This document shows, piece after piece, positions 42,366 through 50,065 of a DNA stretch of 64,000 nucleotides. Numbering within the stretch: the stretch's first letter is position 1; every line of letters starts with the position of its first letter. The notes under the pieces were generated by a model, which had not been told where the DNA came from, searched no databases, and was given only the letters and a program-made list of their open reading frames with translations. The position numbers and the translations under genes were made by a program. This DNA comes from Thermococcus sp. (GTDB lineage: Archaea > Methanobacteriota_B > Thermococci > Thermococcales > Thermococcaceae): positions 74,430 to 138,429 of the forward strand of contig JALTBN010000091.1 in NCBI GenBank assembly GCA_027075325.1, given 5' to 3'.

Positions 42366-43580
42366 ATGCTTCACCACGTCAAACTTATCTACGCCACCAA
42401 GAGTAGAAAGCTCGTCGGCAAGAAAATTGTTCTGGCCATTCCCGGCAGTATAGCCGCTGTGGAGTGTGTCAAGCTCGCGAGGGAGCTGATAAGGCACGGC
42501 GCAGAGGTCCACGCCGTTATGAGCGAGAACGCTCAGAAAATAATCCACCCCTACGCCATGGAGTTCGCCACCGGAAACCCGGTCGTGACTGAAATCACCG
42601 GCTTCATCGAACACGTTGAGTTGGCGGGAGAGCACGAGAACAAGGCCGACCTCGTCCTCGTCTGCCCCGCAACGGCCAACACCATCGGAAAGATAGCCAA
42701 CGGCATAGACGACACCCCAGTTACGACCGTCGTAACGACGGCCTTTGCCCACACGCCGATAATTATAGCCCCCGCGATGCACTCAACGATGTACGATCAC
42801 CCGATAGTCGTCGAGAACATCGAGAAGCTCAAAAAGCTTGGCGTCGAGTTCATAGAACCGCGCTTCGAGGAGGGCAAGGCGAAGGTTGCCTCGATAGAGG
42901 AGATAGTCTACCGCGTTATCAAAAAGCTCTACAGGAAGGACCTCGCGGGGAAGCGCGTTTTGGTTACGGCGGGTGCAACGAGGGAGTACATAGACCCCAT
43001 ACGCTACATAACCAACGCGAGCAGCGGGAAGATGGGCGTCGCCATCGCTGAGGAAGCCGAGCTGAGGGGTGCTGAGGTTACGCTCATAAGGACGAGGGGG
43101 AGCGTTCCGAGCTTTGTCGAGAACCAGATCGAGGTTGAGACAGTAGAGGAGATGCTGGAGGCGATAGAAAACGAGCTAAAGGCCAAAAGGTACGACGCCG
43201 TTGTTTTAGCTGCAGCCGTAAGCGACTTCAGGGTGAAGGAGAAAGCCGATGCCAAGATAAAGAGCGGAAAACCGCTAACCCTTGAACTCGAGCCGACACC
43301 GAAGATAATAGACCGCGTTAAAGAACTTCAGCCGGAGGTCTTCCTCATCGGCTTCAAGGCGGAAACCGGGCTGAGCGAGGAAGAACTCATAAACGCGGCC
43401 AGAAAGCAGATGGAACGCGCCGGAAGCGATCTGGTTATTGCCAACACTCTTCAAGCATTTGGCAGCGAGGAGAACGAGGCTCTGCTGGTGACGCGGGATT
43501 CCGTTAAGAGGCTGCCGAAGATGAGCAAACGGGAGCTGGCCGAGAAGCTCTGGGACGAGATACTATTGCTGCTGGAATAA
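42366..43580 (+). CDS. coaBC: Bifunctional phosphopantothenoylcysteine decarboxylase/synthase CoaBC
   Basis: It makes 4'-phosphopantetheine precursors for coenzyme A. The N-terminal flavoprotein half (residues 1-195) holds PGSIAAVECVKLARELIRHG, PATANTIGKIANG and APAMHSTMY with the catalytic histidine region. The C-terminal synthase half begins VLVTAGATREYIDPIRYITN and includes SSGKMGVAIAEEA. The 404-residue length is normal. It is transcribed alone from near 42,340. Confidence 0.95.
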   Translation: MLHHVKLIYATKSRKLVGKKIVLAIPGSIAAVECVKLARELIRHGAEVHAVMSENAQKIIHPYAMEFATGNPVVTEITGFIEHVELAGEHENKADLVLVCPATANTIGKIANGIDDTPVTTVVTTAFAHTPIIIAPAMHSTMYDHPIVVENIEKLKKLGVEFIEPRFEEGKAKVASIEEIVYRVIKKLYRKDLAGKRVLVTAGATREYIDPIRYITNASSGKMGVAIAEEAELRGAEVTLIRTRGSVPSFVENQIEVETVEEMLEAIENELKAKRYDAVVLAAAVSDFRVKEKADAKIKSGKPLTLELEPTPKIIDRVKELQPEVFLIGFKAETGLSEEELINAARKQMERAGSDLVIANTLQAFGSEENEALLVTRDSVKRLPKMSKRELAEKLWDEILLLLE

Positions 43581-43641
43581 CCCCTCTGATCGCCATCAAA
43601 AGCTTCATAATTCCCCTCTCCTATTCTCCCCGGTGGTTCTC

Positions 43642-44322
43642 ATGAAGAGGATAGGGATAATCGGCGGAACAACACCGGAATCAACCTGCTACTACTACGG
43701 GAACTACATCAGGATAAGCAGGGAGAAGTTCGGGCCGTTCACGTTCCCGGAGCTGATAGTCTACTCGATAAACTTCGAGGAATTCAAGAACAACCCGCGC
43801 GGCTGGGAAGGGAGAACCGAAATGCTGATAAACGCTGCCAGGGCCCTCGAGAGGGCCGGAGCGGAGATAATAGCCATGTCCGCGAACACACCACACATAG
43901 TCTTCCCTGAGGTTCAGAAGGCCGTCAAAGTGCCGATGGTCAGCATAATAGACGCGCTCATGGAGGAGATGGAAAGGCGGGGTGTCAGGAAGGTTCTCCT
44001 CCTCGGGACCAAGACGACGATGACGGCTGACTTTTACAGAAACGCCCTTCGCGAGGCTGGCTTTGAGGTGGTAACACCGACGGAAGAGGAGATTGACAGG
44101 ATAGACGGCATAATATTCGGCGAGCTCGCCTTCGAGAACCTGAAGAGCAGGCCCTACCTGATAGAACTCGTCGAGAGGTACGCGAGGGAGAAGGGCATCG
44201 AGGGAGTCATCCTCGGCTGCACCGAGCTTCCCCTGGCGATAAAGCCCGGCGATGTGTCGGTCGAGGTCTTTGACACAGCAGCAATCCACATGAGGAAGCT
44301 AATTGAGCTCGCCTCCGAGTGA
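43642..44322 (+). CDS. Aspartate/glutamate racemase-like protein lacking one catalytic cysteine
   Basis: The 226-residue protein has the Asp/Glu racemase fold: IGIIGGTTPEST at the N-terminus, and ILGCTELPL with catalytic C193 near the C-terminus. In Pyrococcus aspartate racemase a second catalytic cysteine (C82) lies in a CNT motif; here the place is SANTPH, with alanine at 81. Such one-cysteine members may have altered substrate or stereochemistry, or be inactive. GGTGG precedes the ATG at 43642. The gene stands between CoaBC and a convergent gene. Confidence 0.85.
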   Translation: MKRIGIIGGTTPESTCYYYGNYIRISREKFGPFTFPELIVYSINFEEFKNNPRGWEGRTEMLINAARALERAGAEIIAMSANTPHIVFPEVQKAVKVPMVSIIDALMEEMERRGVRKVLLLGTKTTMTADFYRNALREAGFEVVTPTEEEIDRIDGIIFGELAFENLKSRPYLIELVERYAREKGIEGVILGCTELPLAIKPGDVSVEVFDTAAIHMRKLIELASE

Positions 44323-44429
44323 TTTTTAAGTCCTTTTTCCCCTCTCCTTAGGTTAGGAATGGAGATCAGGGGATTGTCTGCTTCCACATAGAAAAACATG
44401 TGTAAGTGCCCCAAACCAAATCCGGGGGG

Positions 44430-45257
44430 TTAAATCTCCTTCGGGGGAATTAAAATCCCGAACTCCGTTATCACACCCCTCACGTAGCGCCAGGGGGTCA
44501 CATCGAAGAGGTAGTTCCTGACGCGGTAGCCCTGTCTCGCGTAGGGCCTTTCGGCTATCTCAACTTCCCCTGAGGTAAGCTTGGGATGGAGCTTGAAGCT
44601 CTCGGCGGCTGCATAGAACGGAACGCCGTTGTCGTGGCACGCCAGCGCGAGAAGGTAAGTGCCGGCCTTGTTGATCACGGCCCCGTCGCTCGTCACGTTG
44701 TCCGCCCCGACGAGCGCGAGCGTTGCCTTCCCCGCGAAGAAGCCGAGCTGGGCATCGGTTATCATCTCAAAGGGGATCCCGAGCTTCTCCAGCTCGCGGG
44801 CTAGGGCTATCCCTTCATAGTCCGGTGCGCTCTCGGTGAGGATAACCCTGAAGCGCTTGCCTTTCTTTTTTGCAGTCTTGAAAATCTCTAAAACCGCAGA
44901 GGAGAAGGAATGCGTAATCACGACCTCGTTCTCGTCGATAAGCTCGCTTCCTATGTTCCCAATCTCGCGCTTCGCCTCCTCCGCGAGACGGATGAACTCC
45001 TCAGCTTTCGCCCTCACGGCCTCCGGATTTCCGGTCACGGGCATGAAGCGGGCCAAGTTATAGAGCGACGCCATCGTCCTGTTCACCACTGGAACCTCTT
45101 TTTTCATCTCCCTCAACGCGTTCTCCAGCTTATCTCTCTCAAGTATGTTGGCAAGGGCGATGTAAGCCTCAGCGCCCTTCAAGGCCAGCCAGCTCGCGCC
45201 CCTTATCCTCTCGGAGCGCATCTCCTCGAGTATCGAACGAACTTCCGGTGGGAGCAT
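44430..45257 (-). CDS. eIF2B-alpha-like / ribose-1,5-bisphosphate isomerase-like protein
   Basis: The 275-residue protein belongs to the eIF2B alpha-beta-delta/MTNA family. It shows VVITHSFSSAVLEIFKTAKK, TESAPDYEGIALAREL, LVGADNVTSDGAVINKAGTY and YLFDVTPWRYV. Archaeal members are either regulators resembling eIF2B or sugar-phosphate isomerases. The known Thermococcus ribose-1,5-bisphosphate isomerase is longer (about 320), so the eIF2B-like type is favoured. The ATG at 45257 after GGAGTG is preferred over 45263/45266. It ends convergent with the racemase gene. Confidence 0.82.
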   Translation of the reverse strand: MLPPEVRSILEEMRSERIRGASWLALKGAEAYIALANILERDKLENALREMKKEVPVVNRTMASLYNLARFMPVTGNPEAVRAKAEEFIRLAEEAKREIGNIGSELIDENEVVITHSFSSAVLEIFKTAKKKGKRFRVILTESAPDYEGIALARELEKLGIPFEMITDAQLGFFAGKATLALVGADNVTSDGAVINKAGTYLLALACHDNGVPFYAAAESFKLHPKLTSGEVEIAERPYARQGYRVRNYLFDVTPWRYVRGVITEFGILIPPKEI

Positions 45258-45350
45258 TGCCATCACTCCAAGAACTTTAACTTGAACTTCTCCCCAACAT
45301 TTTCAAAAGAACTAGTGGAATACCAGCGATAAAAGAGGCATCCGCCACTA

Positions 45351-45539
45351 TCATCTCTCCCTCAGCTCCTCAAGCAGTTCAAGGGTGTCCGGAATTTCCT
45401 CAGGGACGTCCTGATTGATCATATGAATGACCCTTTCAAGGTCTTTCAACGCCTTTTCCTGCCTCTCTCGCCTAACCGCCTTGATTATCTCTCTCACGAG
45501 CGGTTCTATATCCTTGGGGACATCTATCTCAACCGGCAT
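45351..45539 (-). CDS. Small helical protein, possible orphan antitoxin
   Basis: A 62-residue charged helical protein (start MPVEIDVPKDIEPLVREIIK; tail PDTLELLEELRER). GGTGGGAAG precedes the ATG. The beginning resembles archaeal VapB-type antitoxins, but no VapC toxin gene lies next to it. Identity unproven. Confidence 0.55.
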   Translation of the reverse strand: MPVEIDVPKDIEPLVREIIKAVRRERQEKALKDLERVIHMINQDVPEEIPDTLELLEELRER

Positions 45540-45584
45540 CTTCCCACCGTTCTAATTGTCTCGCATAGCTTTATCACCCTTTCG

Positions 45585-46343
45585 CTACCAGCCTTCCTCG
45601 AAGCGGATCCCCTTCCCCTCCATGAAGGCCTTCGCGCGTTCTATCTCCTCCTCGCTCTCGCCGAAGAGGATTATCCCGATGTACTTTCCAAAGCCCTTTG
45701 GGGAGGAGTGAATCCTGACGCTGAAGCGCTGAAGAGTTTCATTGAGGACCGGCGCCAGCTTGCTCTCGTCGGTTATCTCCGCTAAAAGCTTCCTCTGGAT
45801 GAACTTCCGCGAGCCGAGTCTTGGAAGGACTTCGTTTTCGAGCATCGCCTTCATTTCCCTGGGCATTCCCGGAAGGACGAAGATTTTAACGCCCTCGTGC
45901 TCGATGTAGGCTCCGGGAGCAGCTCCCCCGGTGTTCTCCAGCGGCTGCGCTCCCTCCGGCAGGTAGGCCATTTTCTTACGCGCTTCGTTGAGTTCGGGGT
46001 CGTCTATGTATCCCTCCCTGTAGAGCTTCTCGTAGAATGCCTTGAGTCTTTCAAGGCACTTTTCACAGAGAACGAGTTTTCTGTTCAGCGACTCTGCAAC
46101 GGCCACCATCGTCACGTCGTCGTGAGTCGGGCCTAACCCGCCTGAGATGACCAGAACCTCCGGCTTTCTGCCCAGAATCTCGCGGATGACGGCCTTTATC
46201 TCCCCAACGTCGTCCCCGACGGTGGTCTTCCTCCTCACCCAGTAGCCCCTCTCCGTGAGCTTTTTAGCTATGAAGGCCGAATTGCTGTCCACGGTGTTTC
46301 CAGTGAGAAGCTCATCCCCAATCGTCAGAACCTCGGCTAACAC
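45585..46343 (-). CDS. CinA-like molybdopterin-binding-fold protein
   Basis: About 252 residues with the MoaB/MogA-type fold: TIGDELLTGNTVDSNSAFIA at the start, ISGGLGPTHDD and LPGMPREMKAML. This matches the CinA N-terminal domain, linked elsewhere to ADP-ribose or NAD hydrolysis. The C-terminal deamidase domain is absent. The start is unsure: GTG at 46343 after GGTGGTGG, or GTG at 46349 or 46352. The short gene at 46,390 lies upstream on the same strand. Confidence 0.88.
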   Translation of the reverse strand: MLAEVLTIGDELLTGNTVDSNSAFIAKKLTERGYWVRRKTTVGDDVGEIKAVIREILGRKPEVLVISGGLGPTHDDVTMVAVAESLNRKLVLCEKCLERLKAFYEKLYREGYIDDPELNEARKKMAYLPEGAQPLENTGGAAPGAYIEHEGVKIFVLPGMPREMKAMLENEVLPRLGSRKFIQRKLLAEITDESKLAPVLNETLQRFSVRIHSSPKGFGKYIGIILFGESEEEIERAKAFMEGKGIRFEEGW

Positions 46344-46389
46344 GGCCACCACCGAAGAACCTTCGGGGAGAACGCTTTAAACCTTCCCA

Positions 46390-46542
46390 TCAGGGGGAGG
46401 GCGAAGAAGGTCTGCGCTTCTTCCGCGAGAGCCTCAGAAGCTCGTCCCACTCGAAGAACTGTCTGTTGAATGGATCGAGCTGCGAAACGGCCTCACCGGG
46501 CAGCACGAGAGGCCTTTCAAAAGGCTTTTTCGCCTTTCTCAC
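46390..46542 (-). CDS. Small basic 50-residue protein
   Basis: The frame begins MRKAKKPFERPLVLPGEAVS and continues QLDPFNRQFFEWDELLRL to a basic, serine-rich tail (RKKRRPSSPSP). The GTG start follows GGGGTGATC closely. No family is recognised, but the composition (basic ends, tryptophan and phenylalanine core) looks coding. It lies between the GAPDH gene and the CinA-like gene. Confidence 0.5.
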   Translation of the reverse strand: MRKAKKPFERPLVLPGEAVSQLDPFNRQFFEWDELLRLSRKKRRPSSPSP

Positions 46543-46652
46543 GGGGATCACCCCATTTCATTATACGGCGAACTCCGTAAAAACGTTCCCACTCACTGCC
46601 GGTGAAAACAAGGCTTAAGTATTTTACCGCTGTAAAATTCCCGGTGATTGTC

Positions 46653-47660
46653 GTGGCCAAGGTCAAGGTTGGAGTTAACGGTTACGGAACGATAGGAAAA
46701 CGCGTCGCCTACGCGGTTTCAAGGCAGGATGATATGACGCTTATCGGTGTCACGAAGACGAAGCCGGACTTCGAGGCCTACCGCGCTAAAGAGCTGGGAA
46801 TCCCGGTTTACGCCGCAAGCGAGGAGTTCCTCCCGCGCTTCGGGAAGGCCGGCTTCGAGGTTGCGGGCACTCTAAACGACCTCCTTGAGAAGGTCGACGT
46901 CATCGTCGATGCAACACCCGGAGGAATGGGGGCTAAAAATAAAGCACTCTACGAGAAGGCCGGCGTTAAGGCTATTTTTGAGGGCGGCGAGAAGGCCTCG
47001 ACCGCGGAAGTTTCCTTCGTTGCCCAGGCCAACTACGAGAAGGCCCTCGGAAAGGACTACGTTAGGGTTGTTTCCTGCAACACGACGGGCCTCACGAGAA
47101 CTCTCTCGGCGATTCAGGAGTACATCGACTACGTCTACGCAGTGATGATAAGAAGAGCTGCGGATCCAAACGACTCCAAGCGCGGTCCGGTGAATGCAAT
47201 AACGCCGAGCGTTACCGTTCCTTCGCACCACGGGCCGGACGTCCAGAAGGTTATCCCGATAAACATCGAGACTTCCGCGTTCGTCGTGCCGACGACGCTC
47301 ATGCACGTTCACAGCATAATGGTCGAGCTCAAGAAGCCGATCGAGGCCAAGGACGTCGTTGATATCTTTGAGAACACTACCCGTGTTCTGCTCTTTGAGA
47401 AGGAGAGGGGCTTCGACAGCACCGCCCAGCTCATAGAGTTCGCCCGCGACCTGCACCGCGAGTGGAACAACCTCTACGAGATAGCGGTCTGGAAGGAGAG
47501 CATCAGCGTCCGCGGAAACAGGCTCTTCTACATCCAGGCGGTACATCAGGAGAGCGACGTGGTTCCTGAGAACGTCGATGCGATAAGGGCGATGTTCGAG
47601 CTGGCCGACAAGTGGGAGAGCATAAAGAAGACGAACAGGAGTTTGGGAATTTTGAAATGA
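46653..47660 (+). CDS. gap: Glyceraldehyde-3-phosphate dehydrogenase, archaeal type
   Basis: It oxidises glyceraldehyde 3-phosphate with NAD(P) to 1,3-bisphosphoglycerate, mainly for gluconeogenesis in Thermococcales. The 335-residue chain has [18 protein letters not shown] at the start and the catalytic cysteine in [11 protein letters not shown] near residue 140. [19 protein letters not shown] is also typical. The GTG at 46653 follows GGTGATTGTC, giving the family length; the frame open to 46,602 is not used. Confidence 0.96.
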   Translation: MAKVKVGVNGYGTIGKRVAYAVSRQDDMTLIGVTKTKPDFEAYRAKELGIPVYAASEEFLPRFGKAGFEVAGTLNDLLEKVDVIVDATPGGMGAKNKALYEKAGVKAIFEGGEKASTAEVSFVAQANYEKALGKDYVRVVSCNTTGLTRTLSAIQEYIDYVYAVMIRRAADPNDSKRGPVNAITPSVTVPSHHGPDVQKVIPINIETSAFVVPTTLMHVHSIMVELKKPIEAKDVVDIFENTTRVLLFEKERGFDSTAQLIEFARDLHREWNNLYEIAVWKESISVRGNRLFYIQAVHQESDVVPENVDAIRAMFELADKWESIKKTNRSLGILK

Positions 47661-47699
47661 GGATGTGAAAAGGTTAAAACTCTTTTTTTCCCTTTTCTA

Positions 47700-48071
47700 A
47701 TGAAGCCTATGGACACCGAAGAGCTACTAATGATAGTTGGTATTGCCATCACGCTCGCCACCCTTTTACTGCCGGGCCAGCAGCTCAGCGGAACGTTCTG
47801 CGAGGGGCAGTCCGGAAGGCTCGGCGACTACAGGGTGAGCGTTTCCGACGGCTACCTCATGGTCTCCTCCCAGAGCGGCGACGTTTTCGTCGCGTGGAGG
47901 GGCAGGATCATCCTAAGAAAGGTGGGCCTGGATTACGCCTACTCCGGGGATGAGGACTGCTACACCGTCAGGATCCGCTACAAGGGGGCTGAATATACCT
48001 ACGCCTTTGCCACCGGGCTCTCCTTGGCGGGTGGGGCGTTCTTCTACATGGCGTTCCTGAAGTACAGGTGA
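47700..48071 (+). CDS. Unknown small protein with membrane segments at both ends
   Basis: A 123-residue protein (MKPMDTEELLMIVGIAITLA) with an N-terminal hydrophobic helix. A beta-rich middle (RLGDYRVSVSDGYLMVSSQS) contains C34 and C84, which may pair. A C-terminal hydrophobic segment (GLSLAGGAFFYMAFL) closes it. No SD precedes it, so a leaderless message is likely; ATG 47709 is an alternative. The topology suggests an extracytoplasmic domain. Function unknown. Confidence 0.65.
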   Translation: MKPMDTEELLMIVGIAITLATLLLPGQQLSGTFCEGQSGRLGDYRVSVSDGYLMVSSQSGDVFVAWRGRIILRKVGLDYAYSGDEDCYTVRIRYKGAEYTYAFATGLSLAGGAFFYMAFLKYR

Positions 48072-48118
48072 GGTAGAAGATAACTTGCGAGGCTTACCCT
48101 CTGCCGATTATCAGGGCT

Positions 48119-48406
48119 TTAAAGCCCGAGCTTCTTCCTCACATCTTCCGCGCTCAGACTCTTCACGAGCAAATCCTTCTCCCTGCCCGTCTCCCCCCGG
48201 ACTATCACAACCTCCGCTCCAAAGAGCTTCGAGAAGAACTTCACCACCTCTTTGTTCGCCTTCCCCTCAACGGGTGGGGCGGCGATTCTGACCTTCAAGC
48301 GGCCGCGCCATTCATCAACGCCCTCAATCGAGTTCTTTTTTGCCTTCGGCTGGACGTGAATGAAGAGGAGCGTTCCATCCTTCGTCTCTTTGATAAACTT
48401 CGCCAT
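48119..48406 (-). CDS. DUF167 (YggU) family protein
   Basis: A 95-residue soluble protein (MAKFIKETKDGTLLFIHVQP) with KAKKNSIEGVDEWRGRLKVR and APPVEGKANKEVVKF, the DUF167 signature. Function unknown. GGGGGGATTGAG precedes the ATG at 48406. It directly follows the DUF402 gene, and the frame open to 48,487 is ignored. Confidence 0.9.
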   Translation of the reverse strand: MAKFIKETKDGTLLFIHVQPKAKKNSIEGVDEWRGRLKVRIAAPPVEGKANKEVVKFFSKLFGAEVVIVRGETGREKDLLVKSLSAEDVRKKLGL

Positions 48407-48407
48407 C

Positions 48408-48911
48408 TCAATCCCCCCACTCGTACTCCCACACGATAGCTGGCGGGAACTCACCGCGTTTAAGCTTTTCGAGTATCTCACTGGCAACTGAGTAGGCGAA
48501 GTCGAAGGTCTCCTTGTCTATCAGCCCGTAGTTCAGGGCCATCTCCAGCTCGTTCTCATCGATGAGGAAGGCGTCCCCCTCCGGGAAGACGAAGACGTCG
48601 AGAAAAAGGTCGAGCATCTCCAGGGTATCACCATCGCGTTTAGTGTAGGCCAGAACATCGATGTAAAGCCCCTTGAAGTTCCCTTTCCTATCGTAGACCT
48701 TGAGGATGTCGTAGTTTTCCCCGATGAATGCGAAGTAGAGCATGTTGTAGCCATTGTCTATCACTTTCACGCCGTTCACCCTGAGCGGAGCGAGCATGCC
48801 GGAGAAGCGGGACTTGGCGACGATAACGTCGCCTAAATCGGCAACTACCTCGTCATCTCGCTCAAGGACGCGGTTGGGAATGCGTTTGTAGATGAGGTGG
48901 ATTTTCTTCAT
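48408..48911 (-). CDS. DUF402 / FAU-1-like protein
   Basis: The 167-residue protein (MKKIHLIYKRIPNRVLERDD) has the DUF402 core: RKGNFKGLYIDVLAYTKRDG and LDLFLDVFVFPEGDAFLIDE with conserved aspartates. DUF402 proteins hydrolyse nucleotides or bind AU-rich RNA. GAGGGATACC precedes the ATG at 48911; the frame open to 49,040 overlaps the exporter gene and is not used. It is in one operon with DUF167. Confidence 0.88.
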   Translation of the reverse strand: MKKIHLIYKRIPNRVLERDDEVVADLGDVIVAKSRFSGMLAPLRVNGVKVIDNGYNMLYFAFIGENYDILKVYDRKGNFKGLYIDVLAYTKRDGDTLEMLDLFLDVFVFPEGDAFLIDENELEMALNYGLIDKETFDFAYSVASEILEKLKRGEFPPAIVWEYEWGD

Positions 48912-48919
48912 GGTATCCC

Positions 48920-49657
48920 TCAAACCAGCTCGCTCAGAAGCTTTAAGGCAGTTGCGGAGCCGATGAGCAGGTAGACCCACCTGAGCTTTTCGCTCCCTAT
49001 CCTCATGGCGGCCCTCGCCCCAAGCCAGGCCCCGATGCACACCGGAACGATAACCGGAACCAGCAGGCCGTAATCTATCTGCCCCCCGAACCCGTACACA
49101 ATGACCGCGGTGAGGTTGTTGAAGAATATGAGGGTCTTCGCCGTGCCGTTGGCCCGGAGCATGTCCATCCCGAAGAATGCCCTTAGGGCGGCTATAACTA
49201 TGAGCGTGGAAGCTATGCCGAGGATCCCGATGTAGGCCCCGACGATGAAGCCGACGGCCGAGACCAGGGCGCGGCTGGCTCCCCCCCTTTCAACCGCCAC
49301 TGTGCCCGAGTGGGGTCTGACTGAGAAGTACAGACCTATTAGGAGCAGCCCCAGGGACACCGCGCCAGCAGGCCCCGCCGGGAGGGACGAGAAGAGATAG
49401 CTGCCGCCCAGCGCCCCGATGACGGAGAAGGAAACGAGGTACGGAACGGCCCTTATCTCGACCGCACCTCCCCGGTAGTACGTGGCCGCCGAGACTAACG
49501 TCAGCGCCGCTATGGCGACCTTCAGCGTGCCCACGGCACTCCGGACTGGAAGGTCCAGGAAGGTCCGGACCGAGAATATCACGATGCTCCCGCCGCTCAT
49601 GAGGGAGCCGATAAACCCCGCCATCAGGGATACCGTGGACAGTAGTGCGGTCTGCAT
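48920..49657 (-). CDS. TauE/SafE-family (TSUP) membrane exporter
   Basis: A 245-residue protein with about eight helices. GFIGSLMSGGSIVIF near the start and FIVGAYIGILGIASTLIVIA in the middle are the two repeated family motifs. Members export sulfite or sulfonate-type anions; the substrate here is unknown. The ATG at 49657 has an AT-rich leader and no good SD. It is divergent from the nucleotidyltransferase gene and first of an operon with DUF402 and DUF167. Confidence 0.88.
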   Translation of the reverse strand: MQTALLSTVSLMAGFIGSLMSGGSIVIFSVRTFLDLPVRSAVGTLKVAIAALTLVSAATYYRGGAVEIRAVPYLVSFSVIGALGGSYLFSSLPAGPAGAVSLGLLLIGLYFSVRPHSGTVAVERGGASRALVSAVGFIVGAYIGILGIASTLIVIAALRAFFGMDMLRANGTAKTLIFFNNLTAVIVYGFGGQIDYGLLVPVIVPVCIGAWLGARAAMRIGSEKLRWVYLLIGSATALKLLSELV

Positions 49658-49734
49658 GTAATTATTTTGTTTGAACTCCTTAAATCAGTGCCTAAACACC
49701 AAATAATTTTTATCCTTGGAAGTCATATGGATTC

Positions 49735-50034
49735 ATGATGAAGAGTCTAGAAGAAATCGAGAGGGTTCTGCGGGAGCACAAGAGGGAACTCTGTGAGCGT
49801 TTTGGTGTTAGTGCTATTGCCGTTTTTGGCTCCTACGCCCGAAGTGAGGAGACCGAGCTGAGCGACGTGGATATCCTGGTTGAGTTTGAAAGGCCTATTG
49901 GCTGGGAGATAGTTGACCTCAAGGACTATCTTGAGGAGCTCCTCGGCGTGCCTGTGGATGTGATTACAAAAAACGCCGCCATGAGTCGGAAAGGGCTGTG
50001 GGAACACATTAGGGAGGATTTGGTTTATGTCTAA
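49735..50034 (+). CDS. Minimal nucleotidyltransferase (MNT) domain protein
   Basis: A 99-residue protein with the pol-beta-type motif GSYARSEETELSDVDILVEF at residues 33-52. The family acts as antitoxin beside HEPN-domain toxins by adding nucleotides. The usual HEPN partner is missing: only a 12-codon frame follows. TATTTTT-like sequence near 49,706 and no SD suggest a leaderless message; ATG 49738 is an alternative. Confidence 0.88.
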   Translation: MMKSLEEIERVLREHKRELCERFGVSAIAVFGSYARSEETELSDVDILVEFERPIGWEIVDLKDYLEELLGVPVDVITKNAAMSRKGLWEHIREDLVYV

Positions 50035-50065
50035 AATCGAAAAAATCATTGAGGAGGAGTGTTAG
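50027..50065 (+). pseudogene. Remnant of a HEPN/DUF86 toxin gene start
   Basis: A frame MSKIEKIIEEEC overlaps the end of the MNT gene, as a HEPN (DUF86) partner normally would. It ends in TAG after 12 codons, overlapping the glyS stop. It looks like the truncated start of the lost partner, or a chance frame. Confidence 0.35.
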
